Positions 45,417 through 57,069 of a stretch of DNA of 64,000 bases are shown here, one piece after another (the stretch's first letter is position 1; each line of letters begins with the position of its first letter). The translations under genes were made by a program, and so were the position numbers. The notes beneath the pieces are model-generated. The model saw only the letters and a program-made list of their open reading frames with translations, made no database searches and was not told where the DNA came from. The DNA lies in NCBI RefSeq assembly GCF_033115175.1, contig NC_084828.1, forward strand, positions 96,721,388-96,785,387, written 5' to 3'. The stretch comes from Lepus europaeus (lineage: Eukaryota > Chordata > Mammalia > Lagomorpha > Leporidae).

Positions 45417-46302
45417 CTGTAACACAGAAACAAAAAAGCATGATTACTGTTAACACACAGAATAATTTTCATCATACATCTGAAAATATCTTAATTATTT
45501 ATAGTGGTTGAACCTGAACTTACGAAGAACACTAAATCCTCATTTACAGCAGATAGCAGTTGGCCCTAAAAGTTATTCTGCTTAAATATGTAATAGACAG
45601 TTGGAATACATACCTGACATGTAACATCAATTTTCAAGGAAGTATAATAAAATACAATATTATAAAAATAATATTGAAAGTTAAGGATCTAGTAGGTGCA
45701 CAAATTATTATACTGATAAGCATAAAACATGGGAGTAATAGAATTCTGACAGAATGCTATGAAATAGCTTGAATCTCACTATTACCAATGAATATATTCA
45801 TTGAAATTATTCATATTGAATTGTTTGAACCTAGCAAAAAATAAGCAAGTTTAACTCTTTTAAAACTTTTCTGTGTAAGTGCTTTTTCAGGAAAAAAAAT
45901 ATTTAAAATAAAATTTTAAGTTGTACAATATCATTTAAATAATTGTAACCTTTTATCTGACAAATATAATTTTTAGGTTACAATAATCATTTAGGCTTCA
46001 AAACAGCAAAAGAGTTATTGCCAAATTCACTTATTTTCAATATAAAATAAACTTTTAAAACTTATTTTTCAAAGTTAAATTTTGTTTAATTAAAGATCAA
46101 AACGCTCCAAAATGTACAAAGAAAATTACCTATTCATGGTGCCTAGAGAAAAACCACTGTTTTCTGTCTATATCCTTTTAGAATTTCCTTCTGCATACTT
46201 TGTGTCTGTGTATTTAATATATATAAGAAAATGTGTACAAAAATGAGATAGTTACAAAATGCTTTTGTTACTTAATCGAGTATGGATATCGCTTATAATA
46301 TA

Positions 46303-46436
46303 TCTACGGGTACTTCAAAAAGATATGGAAAAATTTAATTAAAAGGTAAGCTACTTGGGGCCAAAAAACCTTTGCAATCTATACATAGTCATTTCACAAT
46401 ATAAATTTTCCACGAACTTTGAGGCCCCCTCATAAC
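46303..46436. mobile_element. mariner-like miniature element
   Basis: Left end gggtacttcaaaaagatatgg and the reverse complement of the right end (ggggcctcaaagttcgtgg) form imperfect terminal inverted repeats of about 27 bp, with TA on each side. About 130 bp; no coding capacity. Confidence 0.55.
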
Positions 46437-46439
46437 TTT

Positions 46440-47000
46440 ATCAACATATTCAATCATTTTATTAAAGAAATTCCTGGATGCATAACTGCAATGTCAATAG
46501 GCAGATACGGGGATTTAAAAAAGTTCATGGAAAAACAGGATTAAAATATAACGTGCATTTTCCATGAACTATGTACACTTACAATTTCGTTATGAATAAG
46601 AGTGCAGGGTATAGCAATCTATAATTCCAGCAAGAATGCTTGAGAGTATCTGTTTATCTGTATCTTTGTCAACTCAGGTTTAACAATTTTTGTAATTGCT
46701 GCCAATCTGATAGGCAATTTTAACCAGCATTGCTTTGACTGTTAGAGACTAAATACTTTTTCATTCCTTCTGCATATTTCCACTTAAGTATTTTTCCTAT
46801 TCTGCTTACTCTGTTAAGACTTCACATATTAGGAATATTCGACTTCATTAGATAATTTGCAAATATGCTAGTGTGCCCTCTGGTTTTAAAATTTATTTTC
46901 CACCTTACAAGATTTGAAATGTCTCTTTCATGACCTACTAAACAAAGTTTTTTGTACTTTAATATATGATATAGAAAGTTTCATCAAATTATGGAGATTT
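46440..47000 (-). mobile_element. old L1 3'-region fragment
   Basis: Resembles the reverse of an old L1 3' region (ccagcaagaatgcttgagagt ... gattagatatt-like spacing, gcaaatatgctagtgtgccctctgg). Interrupted by a small inverted-repeat element. Moderate support only. Confidence 0.45.
46505..46585. mobile_element. short mariner-like miniature element
   Basis: aaaaagttcatggaaaaa faces gcattttccatgaactat: the two inverted ends of the same family, with most of the middle lost. Confidence 0.5.
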
Positions 47001-47885
47001 ATAGAAATAACAATGTACAAACTAGAGAGCACATCAACTTTTCAAAATGAAGAGTTAATTATCTCAAAGAGGAAGGAGCTGATCTGAGAGATTCATTGGA
47101 GATACCAGACTTGACAGCTACTCAACACAGGATATTACAGGCACTATTCTAGAACAGAGACTCGTCCAACTCTCTTCTGTCAAAGTTTATCCTTCAATAA
47201 AAAGTTCCTATCCATATTTTCCTCTTTTGCTCTTTATTTGTAAAATAAAGATACAGAGAAAGAGAGGTCAGAATATGCAATGATTAATAAATTAAGAGGT
47301 TAAAATATGCAATGATTAATGAACTTAATGTAAGGAAGTAATATCAGTATTTTGAATCCAATAAAAAATTTAGGTAAAAATAGAAAATTGAATAAAGGCT
47401 TTTATTGAAATCAGGAACTATTTCATATTTTATATTTTTATTACAGTCTGGGTAATTTTCTATACCTAAAATTATTTTCAAAATTCATTGTAGAATCTTT
47501 AGAGTCACAAATAAAGTAAATAACAGTAACATTCTAAAACAAGAATTTAAAACCATCAGGGCAACTCTGTAAATCACAAGCTTAGATTTTAAAAAGAGTA
47601 AAACAAGGTGTGCAAGTACTCTATAAGGTACAAAATGCATGAAAAAATAAGTTTCTTTTATTCAGAAGAATTGGCAAAAATAAAATTCACCACAGTGGTA
47701 TTTAATTCCTTAAAATTTGGAACTAAAATATCCTAAATGGTGAGTTTAATAGGTTTTAACAGAGCTACACAATAATATACTGCTATGTTGTATTTAGTTT
47801 TGATTCACATGTCTACAGAAGGAAAATCTGAAACCACCAAATAATTACATCAATTTAAAAAGTTTAGGAAAAAACAGTCAATCAC

Positions 47886-47988
47886 CTATTCCAACATGTG
47901 CTTCCTGTATCATGCTTACGTCATTAGCACCATCCCCAACAGCCAAGGTTATAGGTTTCTCAGGGGAGATTTTTATCAATCTGATTAC
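47886..47988 (-). CDS. ATP11B: ATP11B coding exon with GDGANDV hinge motif
   Basis: 103 nt; about residues 803-836. Reads [20 protein letters not shown] followed by [22 protein letters not shown] supplies the Mg-coordinating aspartates of the P domain, and all its key residues are present. Acceptor TTTCAG, donor GTGATT. The last base is the first of a split glycine codon. Confidence 0.97.
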
Positions 47989-49166
47989 CTGAAAGACAAT
48001 GAATTAGCTCTTTATGATAGAATTTCAGTTTTCTCATATTTGCATAAAGCCATTTATCTGACCTGACTCTGTACTGAAAGAATGGTAATGAAAGAACTAA
48101 TCTTATAATATATAAGAAATGCACTGGTTTTCACTTTTTTGAGAGATGTCTCCATTAAGATTTTAGGGATGTCTTTCAGAAACTCATAACAAAATAGTAT
48201 AACGTTTGCATTCTATCTCTTAAATATACTTTATATTTTTAAAAAGCTTAATAATTTTGTTTTGTTAAAAAATTGCACTTTAATTGAATTCTGTTAGGAA
48301 AATTTTTTTCTTTCTCATGAAATGATTCTTTTCACTTGATACACAGGAACGATAATTGCTTTCTCTTACAAAAAAATTGAGAAAATTTTAATAAGCAATC
48401 AAAACTAAACCAGACGAAATCAAAATAAATCTTAACGAATTCTACAATGTACTTTTATAAAGAACCTGGACATAATCTGTTTATTCTCCAGTTTTAGTTT
48501 CCATAACTTAGGGCATCTGAGTTACAATAATTGAGGCACTGTAATGAAATTTTACAAAGCCAAAAAAATTAGATGTCTAATCTATTAGATGCATGTGAAA
48601 TAATCAGTACTTAATGTGCATTGCAAAAGATATTTGTGAAAGATACAGTCTAAGACTTCAAATTTCATACCTGGAATTAAAAAGAGTTTGTAAACATTTC
48701 CATTTCAATCATGGGTGGCTGAAATTTAAATATCTCCTGAATATAGTTTTATATTACATTAGGTTGCTTTTCAACTTTTCTACTAAAGATCTGTTTACCA
48801 CTTGATGGGCACTTTTAGCAAACAATTATTATTTCATGAGAGCAAGAACCACTCGAAGGTGCAGATGGATTGAAGTCTTCAAGGCTCCTTTACCAGCTAA
48901 GTAACTAATTTGTGTAATATTAGCTATCACAGTTCAAATCTGTATTTCAGCCAGATAAAAAACTGCTGCCCACCACAGATTTTCTAGTCATTATAAATAC
49001 TTGAAACTTGAATGTTCAGAGGACTCTGAAAGTCATTTAATATATATGGTTAAAGTGATGAAGATTCATATTCTATGTATCACCAAATCAAACTAGGTAA
49101 AGCATGAACTTAAAAATATTTTTAGATCTAAATATCTTCATGGGAATTCTTATAAAATATGCATAC
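47989..49166 (-). other. ATP11B intron, nothing recognised
   Basis: 1.2 kb AT-rich intron, no repeat or frame supported. Confidence 0.6.
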
Positions 49167-49320
49167 TTTCGCTTTCTGCAGTGGTGCCATACGACAGCAT
49201 AATACAGCTGAACAATTCCTGCAAACTTCCATAAATAGTTTTTCATGTTCCCTGAGTGCAAGAGATAGGCTGGTTCCATCCACTACCAGCCCATGCTGAA
49301 TCACATGATCTTCTGTAATT
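49167..49320 (-). CDS. ATP11B: ATP11B coding exon, P domain
   Basis: 154 nt; about residues 752-802. Contains HGLVVDGTSLSLAL and CSAVLCCRMAPLQKAK, the conserved CR.AP.QKA segment of the P domain. Acceptor TTTTAG, donor GTATGC, phase 0 out. Confidence 0.96.
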
Positions 49321-49570
49321 CTAAAAGAGAAAACAATGATACTCTCCATAAGATACCCTGAAGGAACATTATTTACACTCATATAGAAAGAAGATTCTTA
49401 TGAAAGATGAACAGTTCACTCAGTCTGTTTTAAGACTGACATATCAGGGAACAAATTCAATTACATAATCTGAAAGTTAAGATTAAGAAGAACTGAGAGA
49501 CACTGATAGGATGAGAGTTCAGTTATGTGATGAGTTTATACAGAAATACAGTAACTATATATTTTTTCTT

Positions 49571-49906
49571 TTTAAAGATGATGTATTTATTATTTGAAAG
49601 TTACAGTTTCAGAAGGAGAGGGAGAGACAGAGAAGGAGAGAGAGATCTTCTATTTGCTGGTTCACTCTCTAGATGGCTGCAATGAACAGCGCTGGGCCAG
49701 GCCAAAGACAGGAGCCAGGCGCTTCACTCAGGTCTCTCATGTGGGTGCAGGGGCCCAAACACTTGGGCCATCTTCTGCTGCTTTCCCAGGTACATTAGCA
49801 GGGAGCTGGATTGGAAGTGGAGCAACAGGGACGTGAGCCAGCACCCATATGGGATGCTAGTGTGGCAGGCAGCAGCTTTACCTGCTATACTGCAACACCA
49901 GCCCCA
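49571..49906 (-). repeat. CSINE
   Basis: Reverse-strand full copy to gcaacaccagcccc. Confidence 0.9.
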
Positions 49907-50373
49907 GTAACTATATTTTCTAAAATGTGAATTATAACACGTAATCTAAGGATATTCTCACAAACTGTGAATATGGAAATTCTTACAAAAATATAAATAT
50001 TATTAGCTACACTTGTAGCAAATTCTAATTTTGAAAATTAAGTCAATCAAGAATGTTCAGGTAGATTCATGAGCTAGATTTACCATGTGTTTGAGCAGGA
50101 AGGAAAGGAATGAAGGACTCAATGCTGTCTTACTGTTAACTCCTATAATGGATGATAATGGCACATATTACTATGTTGGAACAGGAATAACACCTCACTT
50201 GTCATATGCTATGCAAGTGCTACTCAAAAGTATGATCTGACTACCGGCAGCTGGGCAAACTATTGGCTGCCAGAAGATGTGAGGAGGAATCTACTCAGTG
50301 TACATTAAATTAGGGTTTTCTCTAGATGTATTATGATCTCAGAATCCATGGGATATTTAAGAAATATGAAAAA

Positions 50374-50692
50374 GGGGCCAGCATTGTTACACAGTAGGTT
50401 AACGCCTGTGACAACAGCATCCGATGTAGAGCAGCAATTTGTGTCCCAGCTGCTCTGCTTCCAACCCAGCTCCCTGCTAAAGTGCTTGGGAAAGCAGCAG
50501 AGGATGGCCCAAGTACTTGGGTCACTGCCACCCATGTGGGAGATGAGGATGGAGTTCTGGGCTCCTGGCTTCAACTATATCAGCCCTGGCCATCGGAATG
50601 ATTTTGGGAATGAACCAGTAGATGGAAGATCTCTCTCTCCTCTCTCTGTGACACTCTACCAGTCAAATAAATAAATAGATCTTAAAAATATA
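50374..50692 (+). repeat. CSINE
   Basis: ggggccagcattgttacaca head to caaataaataaatagatctt tail. Confidence 0.88.
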
Positions 50693-50699
50693 TGGAAAA

Positions 50700-51125
50700 G
50701 CTTACAGAGTTATGGAACACAGTAGACAGCACCTGTTCATCTCTGTAGCCTCTTAGTTTGCTATGGCCTACACCCTCTCCCACCTACCTTGTCCTGGGGC
50801 TACATTTTCCTATGGATTCTTGAGAAAGCCTCCCTCCCAGCTCTATGAATGTGCATACCTTCCCCCTCTGCTTTTGGTATTTATCCAGTTGACTTCTCAC
50901 CTCTCAGGAGGCAACAGGGTTTCAGTTCTTCCAGAGCTCTCCCTGATACTCTAGGTCCAGGCTAAGTTTCCCTCTCTGCCTGTCTCAGTCACAATTCTGT
51001 TGTGGCAGATCTATGCCAATGTATTTACTTCTCTGTTTTTCCTACATTCCATGTATTTTGAGAATAAACAACATATTTTATACGACTCTCTGTTCTAAAT
51101 GCCTAGATAGGAGACCATATATGTT
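50700..51125 (+). repeat. L2 3'-end fragment
   Basis: Pyrimidine-rich body with tctatgccaatgtatttactt and an ending tattttgagaataaaca, in the manner of L2 3' ends. Confidence 0.5.
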
Positions 51126-51129
51126 TGTG

Positions 51130-51240
51130 AAGAAAGGCATAAACTAAAGCAATCAAAGGTATGGAATTCCTGGCTCTACTCAAGTTTTTCATAAATATTT
51201 TTAGACAAGACACTTCCTGAAAGTCTATAAATTGAAATCC
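51130..51240 (+). repeat. MIR fragment (weak)
   Basis: gaattcctggctctactcaag then agacaagacacttcctgaa is MIR-like. Confidence 0.4.
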
Positions 51241-51308
51241 TATTAACTTCCATGTCTATAGAAGAAAACATATTCTACCAAAAAGATTTAGTATCTTCAA
51301 AATATGGT

Positions 51309-51423
51309 ATACAACTGATAGAAGACCTCTGTTTCTCCCTCCCTGCCTCCCTCTTGCTCTCTCTCTCTCTGTTTCTGAATCTCTGTAACTCTGCCTTTCA
51401 AATAAATAAATAAATCTTAAAAA
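51309..51423 (+). repeat. CSINE tail fragment
   Basis: tagaagacctctgtttctcc to aaataaataaataaatctt. Confidence 0.8.
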
Positions 51424-51459
51424 AAACACAAAAAATGGTATAAATTTCACACAGCCAAG

Positions 51460-52130
51460 TGCTATAGTCTGTCCCCTCCAAAATGCATGCTGAAACTTAA
51501 GCTCTGTAATGGTGGTATTAAGAAGTGGGGCATTGAAGTTGGTGCTGTGGCTTAGCAGGCTAAGCCTCTGCCTGCAGTGCCAGCATCCCATATGGGTGCC
51601 AGTTCATGTTCCAGCTGCTCCACTTCTGATCCAGCTCCCTGCTTATGGAAGATGGCCCAAGTCTTGGCCCCTGTACCCATGTAGGAGACCTGGAAGAAAT
51701 TCCTGGTTCCTGGCTTCAGATAGACCCAGCTCCAGCCATTGCGGCCATGTGAGGAGTGAACCAGCAAGTGGAAGACCTTTCTCTCTGTCTCTCCTTCTCT
51801 TTGCCTGTAACTCTAGTTCTCAAAGAAATATATATATTTTTTAAAGAAGTGGGGCCTTTTGGGAAGTGATTATCGTAAGGGCTCTGCCCTCACGAGTGGA
51901 TCACTGCTCTGACAGAGCAGCTTCTGTCTTGGAGGACGCAGCATTCCTGGAGGCAACAACAAGGCGCCCTCTTGAAAGCAGGCAGCAGCCCTCATCACGT
52001 AGCCTGCTGGTGCCTTGACCCTGGACTTCTCAGCCTCCAGAAGTGTGGAAAAAACAAACTAACTCCCGTCTTTATAAATTACCTGGTTTCAGGTATTTTT
52101 CCATAGCGTACAAATGGACTAAGAAAGCAA
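51460..52130 (+). mobile_element. MLT1-type solo LTR (ancient endogenous retrovirus-like), split by CSINE
   Basis: 51,460-51,536 (gctatagtctgtcccctcc) and 51,843-52,130 (aagtggggccttttgggaag ... gccttgaccctggacttct ... aaatggactaagaaag) follow the MaLR LTR order. No internal genes remain; it is an LTR remnant only. Confidence 0.7.
51537..51842 (+). repeat. CSINE inside the MLT1 LTR
   Basis: Full copy; aagaagtggggc flanks both sides as a target duplication. Confidence 0.92.
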
Positions 52131-52179
52131 GCCTTAAATCCACTTTAAGAGTATAATCTTCACTTTAATATATAAACTT

Positions 52180-52446
52180 ACATTATTTATTTGTTGGGGG
52201 GGAGAGGGGGAGGAGGAGGGGAGTTCATTCCCCAAATGCCTGAAAAAGCTGGGGCTGTACCAGAACTGAAGCTGGGAACTGGGAATCCAGGTCTGCCACA
52301 TGGGAAGCTGAAGCCCAGTTACTTAAGCTGTCACTGCTGCCTCCCAGGGTCTGCATTAACAGGAAACCAGGAGTCAAACTTAGACACTCTGATGCGAAAC
52401 ACCGACACCTTAGCTGGCATCTTAACTTCTAGGCTAAATGTCCACC
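52180..52446 (-). repeat. CSINE, older subfamily
   Basis: Reverse-strand body with ctgcctcccagggtctgcatt and end ggctaaatgtccaccc. Confidence 0.75.
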
Positions 52447-52679
52447 CAAGTTCTTTGTAACTTTTGCACAAAAAAGGAAAGGAACAATACTAATCATTGT
52501 AACATATTCATGAAAAGCACTTATATTTGAAGACTTAAAGATACACGCTAAAATACAAATAGTATCTATAAATGCTTATAATTATTAAGCATTTAATATT
52601 TTTATTAAATGCATAATGTATCTATAACTTTTAGTATTTTTAAGTATATATTTATTTATAATCAGAAAAAGTATTTTAG

Positions 52680-53016
52680 AGCCGGCGCCGCGGCTCACTA
52701 GGCTAATCCTCTGCCTTGCGGCGCCGGCACACCGGGTTCTAGTCCCGGTCGGGGCACCGATCCTGTCCCGGTTGCCCCTCTTCCAGGCCAGCTCTCTGCT
52801 GTGGCCAGGGAGTGCAGTGGAGGATGGCCCAAGTGCTTGGGCCCTGCACCCCAGGGGAGACCAGGATAAGCACCTGGCTCCTGCCATCGGAACAGCGCGG
52901 TGCGCCGGCCGCAGCGCGCTACCGCGGCGGCCATTGGAGGGTGAACCAACGGCCAAGGAAGACCTTTCTCTCTGTCTGTCTCTCACTGTCCACTCTGCCT
53001 GTCAAAAAAAAAAAAA
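52680..53016 (+). repeat. CSINE, GC-rich subfamily
   Basis: gccggcgccgcggctcacta head with intact CpGs; aaaagtattttaga flanks both sides. Confidence 0.95.
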
Positions 53017-53619
53017 AAAGTATTTTAGAAAGCATATATAAAGCAAGTGATTTTGAGCACCTGCTTTCTACATTTGAGAAGTTTTCCTCGACATTGTAGT
53101 ACTTAAATATTTAAGCAGCCACAATGTTATTCACATATTGATGTGGTACTAAACTCTGGATTTTGTCAAAGAAAAACTTATTTAAGAGATGTGTTTAAAA
53201 AGTACAACTTTTAGAAGAGTCTCTGTTTAAATACAAACAAAACTGTTGACCCAAGTAATTTTCATTGTACTACAATTTGTATTTAAACAGAGTGCCGCAT
53301 CAATACATACACAATAAACAAATACAGCAGTGAATGTATATTAATGCTAAGGCATAATCTTTTAGTGTTGGCTTTTTCTGGGTATCACAGGAGCAGAAAT
53401 AACAGGTACTGACAGGAGACAAGGAACCCTGATGTGCACACTGAAGCACATTCCTTAATTTATTGTGAAAAGTTAGATGGTGTTAGGACACCCTAAAAAT
53501 CTGACCTGTTTATAAAAATGATTGACAAAAAAGGACAGAATTTAAACTATAAACTCTTATGAAATAATCTTTGAACAGTAAAATGCAGATTAATTTCCAA
53601 GTTTGATCATGTAAATTAG

Positions 53620-53710
53620 ATTAGGGCCAGTAAATGTTTTCTGTACAGGGTCAGATAGTAAATATTTCAATTATAACCATTGTGAGGCAAGAGGTAAAAC
53701 TGCAGATGTT
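53620..53710 (+). repeat. hAT-type DNA transposon fragment
   Basis: ttctgtacagggtcagatagtaaatattt matches the head half of a common mammalian non-autonomous hAT element. Confidence 0.6.
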
Positions 53711-53998
53711 ATATTAGGCACCTTCCTAATGAATAAGAAATGAAATTTCAACAAACTTTTATTGAATAGGTTGAAATTATAGTAATAATTGAGTACAACT
53801 CCTAATACAAGTGTACTAATGAGAATAACATCTTTTTGGGTGGGGAATAATATTTCACTTAATTAGAGTTCAAAGTTAATGTTCCCTACCATCAACATTA
53901 ATTGTAAACATTCCCTTGTTAGTGCTGATTCATCTGTAAAGAGATTTTAATTTTAATACAACAGAACTGTATATATGATCTAGATGTTAAATTCATTC

Positions 53999-54343
53999 TT
54001 TTTTTTTTTTTTTTTTTGACAGGCAGAGTGGACAGTGAGAGAGAGACAGAGAGAAAGGTCTTCCTTTTGCCGTTGGTTCACCCTCCAATGGCCGCCGCGG
54101 TAGCGCGCTGCGGCCGGCGCACCGCGCTGTTCCGATGGCAGGAGCCAGGTGCTTATCCTGGTCTCCCCTGGGGTGCAGAGCCCAAACACTTGGGCCATCC
54201 TCCACTGCACTCCCTGGCCACAGCAGAGAGCTGGCCTGGAAGAGGGGCAACCGGGACAGGATCGGTGCCCCGACCGGGACTAGAACCCGGTGTGCCGGCG
54301 CTGCAAGGCGGAGGATTAGCCTGTTGAGCCACGGCGCCGGCCC
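53999..54343 (-). repeat. CSINE, GC-rich subfamily
   Basis: Full reverse copy with CpG-rich head; taaattcattctt flanks both sides. Confidence 0.95.
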
Positions 54344-54476
54344 TAAATTCATTCTTAAAAATGTCTTTCCAAGCAGGTAGGACAGGTAAAATATTACCAT
54401 ATAATAAACATAATAGTTTGCCTCCTAAATAAATAATAAAATCATCTCCACTTCATTGTTTTTGTTTTGTTTTGTT

Positions 54477-54806
54477 TTTTTTTTTTTTTTGACAGGCAGA
54501 GTGGATAGTGAGAGAGAGAGAGAGAGAAAGGTCTTCCTTTTTGCCATTGGTTCACCCTCCAACGGCCACTGCGGCCAGCGCATCTCGCTGATCCGAAGCC
54601 AGGAGCCAGGTGCTTCTCCTGGTCTCCCTTGCGGGTGCAGGGCCCAAGCACTTGGGCCATCCTCCACTGCCTTCCCGGGCCATAGCAGAGAGCTGGCCTG
54701 GAAGAGGGGCAACCGGGACAGGATTGGTGCCCCGACCGGGACTAGAACCCGGTGTGCCGGCGCCGCAAGGTGGAGGATTAGCCTGTTAAGCCACGGCGCC
54801 AGGCCA
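54477..54806 (-). repeat. CSINE, GC-rich subfamily
   Basis: Full reverse copy; cacttcattgttt flanks both sides. Confidence 0.95.
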
Positions 54807-54945
54807 CTTCATTGTTTCTTAAAATTGTGATATTACAAGCCCATTCTTCTTTTCTTGTTTTGACATGATGGTCATACACTGACAATAAAGGGTACAACAT
54901 GGTACTATACAGCATCCCCCACATCAAGTTCTATGAGGGCACTTT

Positions 54946-55054
54946 AAGATGTTCATGGAAAGCAGAATTAAAAATTCACAAAGGTTTTGAAATCCGTGCA
55001 CAGCTTTTTTCTTCACACGCATTTTCCAAGAACTTTCCAAAGGGCCCCCTAACT
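54946..55054. mobile_element. mariner-like miniature element
   Basis: TA|tgagggcactttaagatgtt at the left and acgcattttccaagaactttc ... gggccccc|TA at the right form imperfect inverted repeats. Same family as 46,303-46,436. Confidence 0.6.
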
Positions 55055-55069
55055 GCGGCACTGTGATTT

Positions 55070-55375
55070 GCAGCGGACCAAGCAGCAGTGTGAGGTATGG
55101 GAGAGGACTTCAGAGGTCTCTGTAGCAACTACTCAGCTCTGCTGTCGGAAGAGAAAATCAGTCATTTGACACCATGTAACAAATGAAAGTGGCTGCATTC
55201 CAATCGGCTTTACAGACACTGACATTTGAATTTCATTTAATTTTCATGTCATGAAATTGTATTTTTTTTTTTGATTCTTTTGTATCCATAAAAAAAAAAT
55301 GTAAAAACCACCACTTGACCCTGTAAAGAGCAAGCAGTGGCAACCGGCCACAGTTTGCTGATCCCTGACTTGAAT
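55070..55375 (+). repeat. hAT-type DNA transposon
   Basis: ggtctctgtagcaactactcag, ggctgcattccaatcgg and ccacagtttgctgatccctga follow the order of the hAT element seen at 63,060. Confidence 0.65.
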
Positions 55376-55398
55376 GATGTAGATACTTATATTCTTAC

Positions 55399-55602
55399 CT
55401 TCTGGCAAGCTGCCTTAATTGTTCAGCACATTCGCTGTCTGATTTCTGGTTTGTAAGTTCAAGGATGTTCATGGTTCTATGAAAATGTCCACATGATAAA
55501 CTCACACTAACAGCTGTTTCATGTTTATCTCCAGTAAGTACCCACACTTTGATGCCAGCCATTCTCAATGCTTCAATAGTTTCTCGAACTTTATCTTGCA
55601 GT
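55399..55602 (-). CDS. ATP11B: ATP11B coding exon, P domain (TGDKHETA)
   Basis: 204 nt; about residues 684-750. Contains KVWVLTGDKHETAVSVSLSC, the P-domain TGDK motif, then the acidic SDSECAEQLRQLAR stretch typical of class 6 P4-ATPases. Acceptor TTTTCAG; donor GTAAGA. The first base completes the arginine begun before the GC-AG intron. Confidence 0.96.
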
Positions 55603-56827
55603 CTGAAAATAACAGGAAGAAAACTGGTAGCAGAAAATACTCTTCTAACTCACTATGTAAGTATAAATCAGACAGTATATGTGAGGCAAATTTTGGAGTC
55701 CTTGACATAGGAATGCAATAGCATAGCAATATAACTGGAATTTTCTCCCGTTACGGAAGAATCAGGAATAATCAGATTAGTAACAATCTGGTAATACAAA
55801 ATTAAATCTGCAAATTTGTATTTTAAGAGTGTATCTTCAAAGGTGATTTTGACAAGATCAATTTATGTGGTCTTCACAGAATCCTAGTTTATTAATAGGA
55901 AATCTAAGTTTAAAATTTCTCTTTTTCTAAGAAAATTACTCAAATCACTCATAGTTCAAAAATCACACTGGAAATCAAAGGACTATACAATTTCAGGTGA
56001 GTCTCAGAAATCTCATGAGAACTAAAAAGTTAATGAAAATTAAAATGTAGATTTAAAAATCTACAATCACCCTTAGATCTAGGGAGTACAGGAAAACAAA
56101 ACAGTCCTGATTTGTAGGATTCAGCTTAACACAAGAAACTGTGAAACAGTCATTGAGATAGATGCTAGGGAACACAGACAAAGAATGAACATGCTTCCAG
56201 GAATTCATGGGCTAACAGAGAAAAAAAATCTCTAAACAAACAGTCGTAATTCAGTGCTATAACAACAGAAATAACTATGAAACATGGAGATTTCACAAAG
56301 AGATTTTTAAACTGTTAGGTGTCAGGAAAGATCTTGCCATAGTGGGGCTAACATTTGAGCTCTAGGTTATGAACAGATATTCGTAGATGGAAAGGGAGGA
56401 CTCATCCAGGCAGAAGGCACAGCCTTGCCTTGGAACAAAGGTACAAAGCAGAAGAGTTTTAACTACAGTTGGTGTGCAGTGGAGAACAACTGACAGCATG
56501 GCATCATTCAAATGAAAAGCACGAGGGGGCAGCGGTGAGAGGGAGGCTGGAGAATGACACAAGTGCTTCAAATCTTTGTATAGTATACACAGGAGTAGTC
56601 CAAAAACTCAAGTCTACAGGGAAAACCATGGAGAGCTGGTTTCTTTCCTCTCTTTCAGATATGTGGCTGGAATAAAACTGTAGTGACTGGGAAAAAAAAT
56701 CAAGGCTTTCAGTTTCTATTTTGATTTTAAATATATTAAATTATTATAGGATGTTAATCAGGTGAATGCATTTCACACATTAGAAACATTTGGCTAGAAA
56801 AATTCTTGCAGAAAAAATGATACTTGC
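55603..56827 (-). other. ATP11B: ATP11B GC-AG intron
   Basis: 1.2 kb, donor GCAAGT at 56,827-56,822, acceptor TTTTCAG. No recognisable transposable element. Confidence 0.9.
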
Positions 56828-57009
56828 CTGTCTTCCACTGCTGTGGCTCCAAGTAATATCAGGTCTTTCTCTATATACTGGAAGACATCTGCCAACTTCT
56901 CTTCCCGCTGCTGCAGGGCAGTCCTGGCTTCAAACAGGCGTCTATCTATCACTTCATATTCTTTTGATGTAAACTGTCTATATGCTACACACAGAGTTCT
57001 TAGCCCTTT
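56828..57009 (-). CDS. ATP11B: ATP11B coding exon followed by a GC splice donor
   Basis: 182 nt; about residues 623-682, starting KGLRTLCVAYRQF and ending LLGATAVED plus a split arginine. The end of the N domain passes into the P domain. The exon must end at 56,828, where the minus strand reads AG|GCAAGT, so the donor is GC rather than GT. The nearest GT, 4 nt further on, would shift the frame into a stop in the next exon. Confidence 0.95.
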
Positions 57010-57069
57010 CTATAACAAACAAAAAACATTAAAGATAAATGTTGAATACAAATAACTAATGGAAAATAA

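Larger units (their letters stand above)
45417..47885 (-). other. ATP11B: ATP11B intron
   Basis: AT-rich. Holds two mariner-like miniature elements and an old minus-strand L1 piece. 45,420-46,300 and 47,000-47,885 show nothing recognised. Confidence 0.7.

Noticed and set aside
56210-56690. Sequence resembling an old interspersed repeat (ggcagaaggcacagccttgcc)
   Set aside because: The resemblance was too weak to assign a family or edges.
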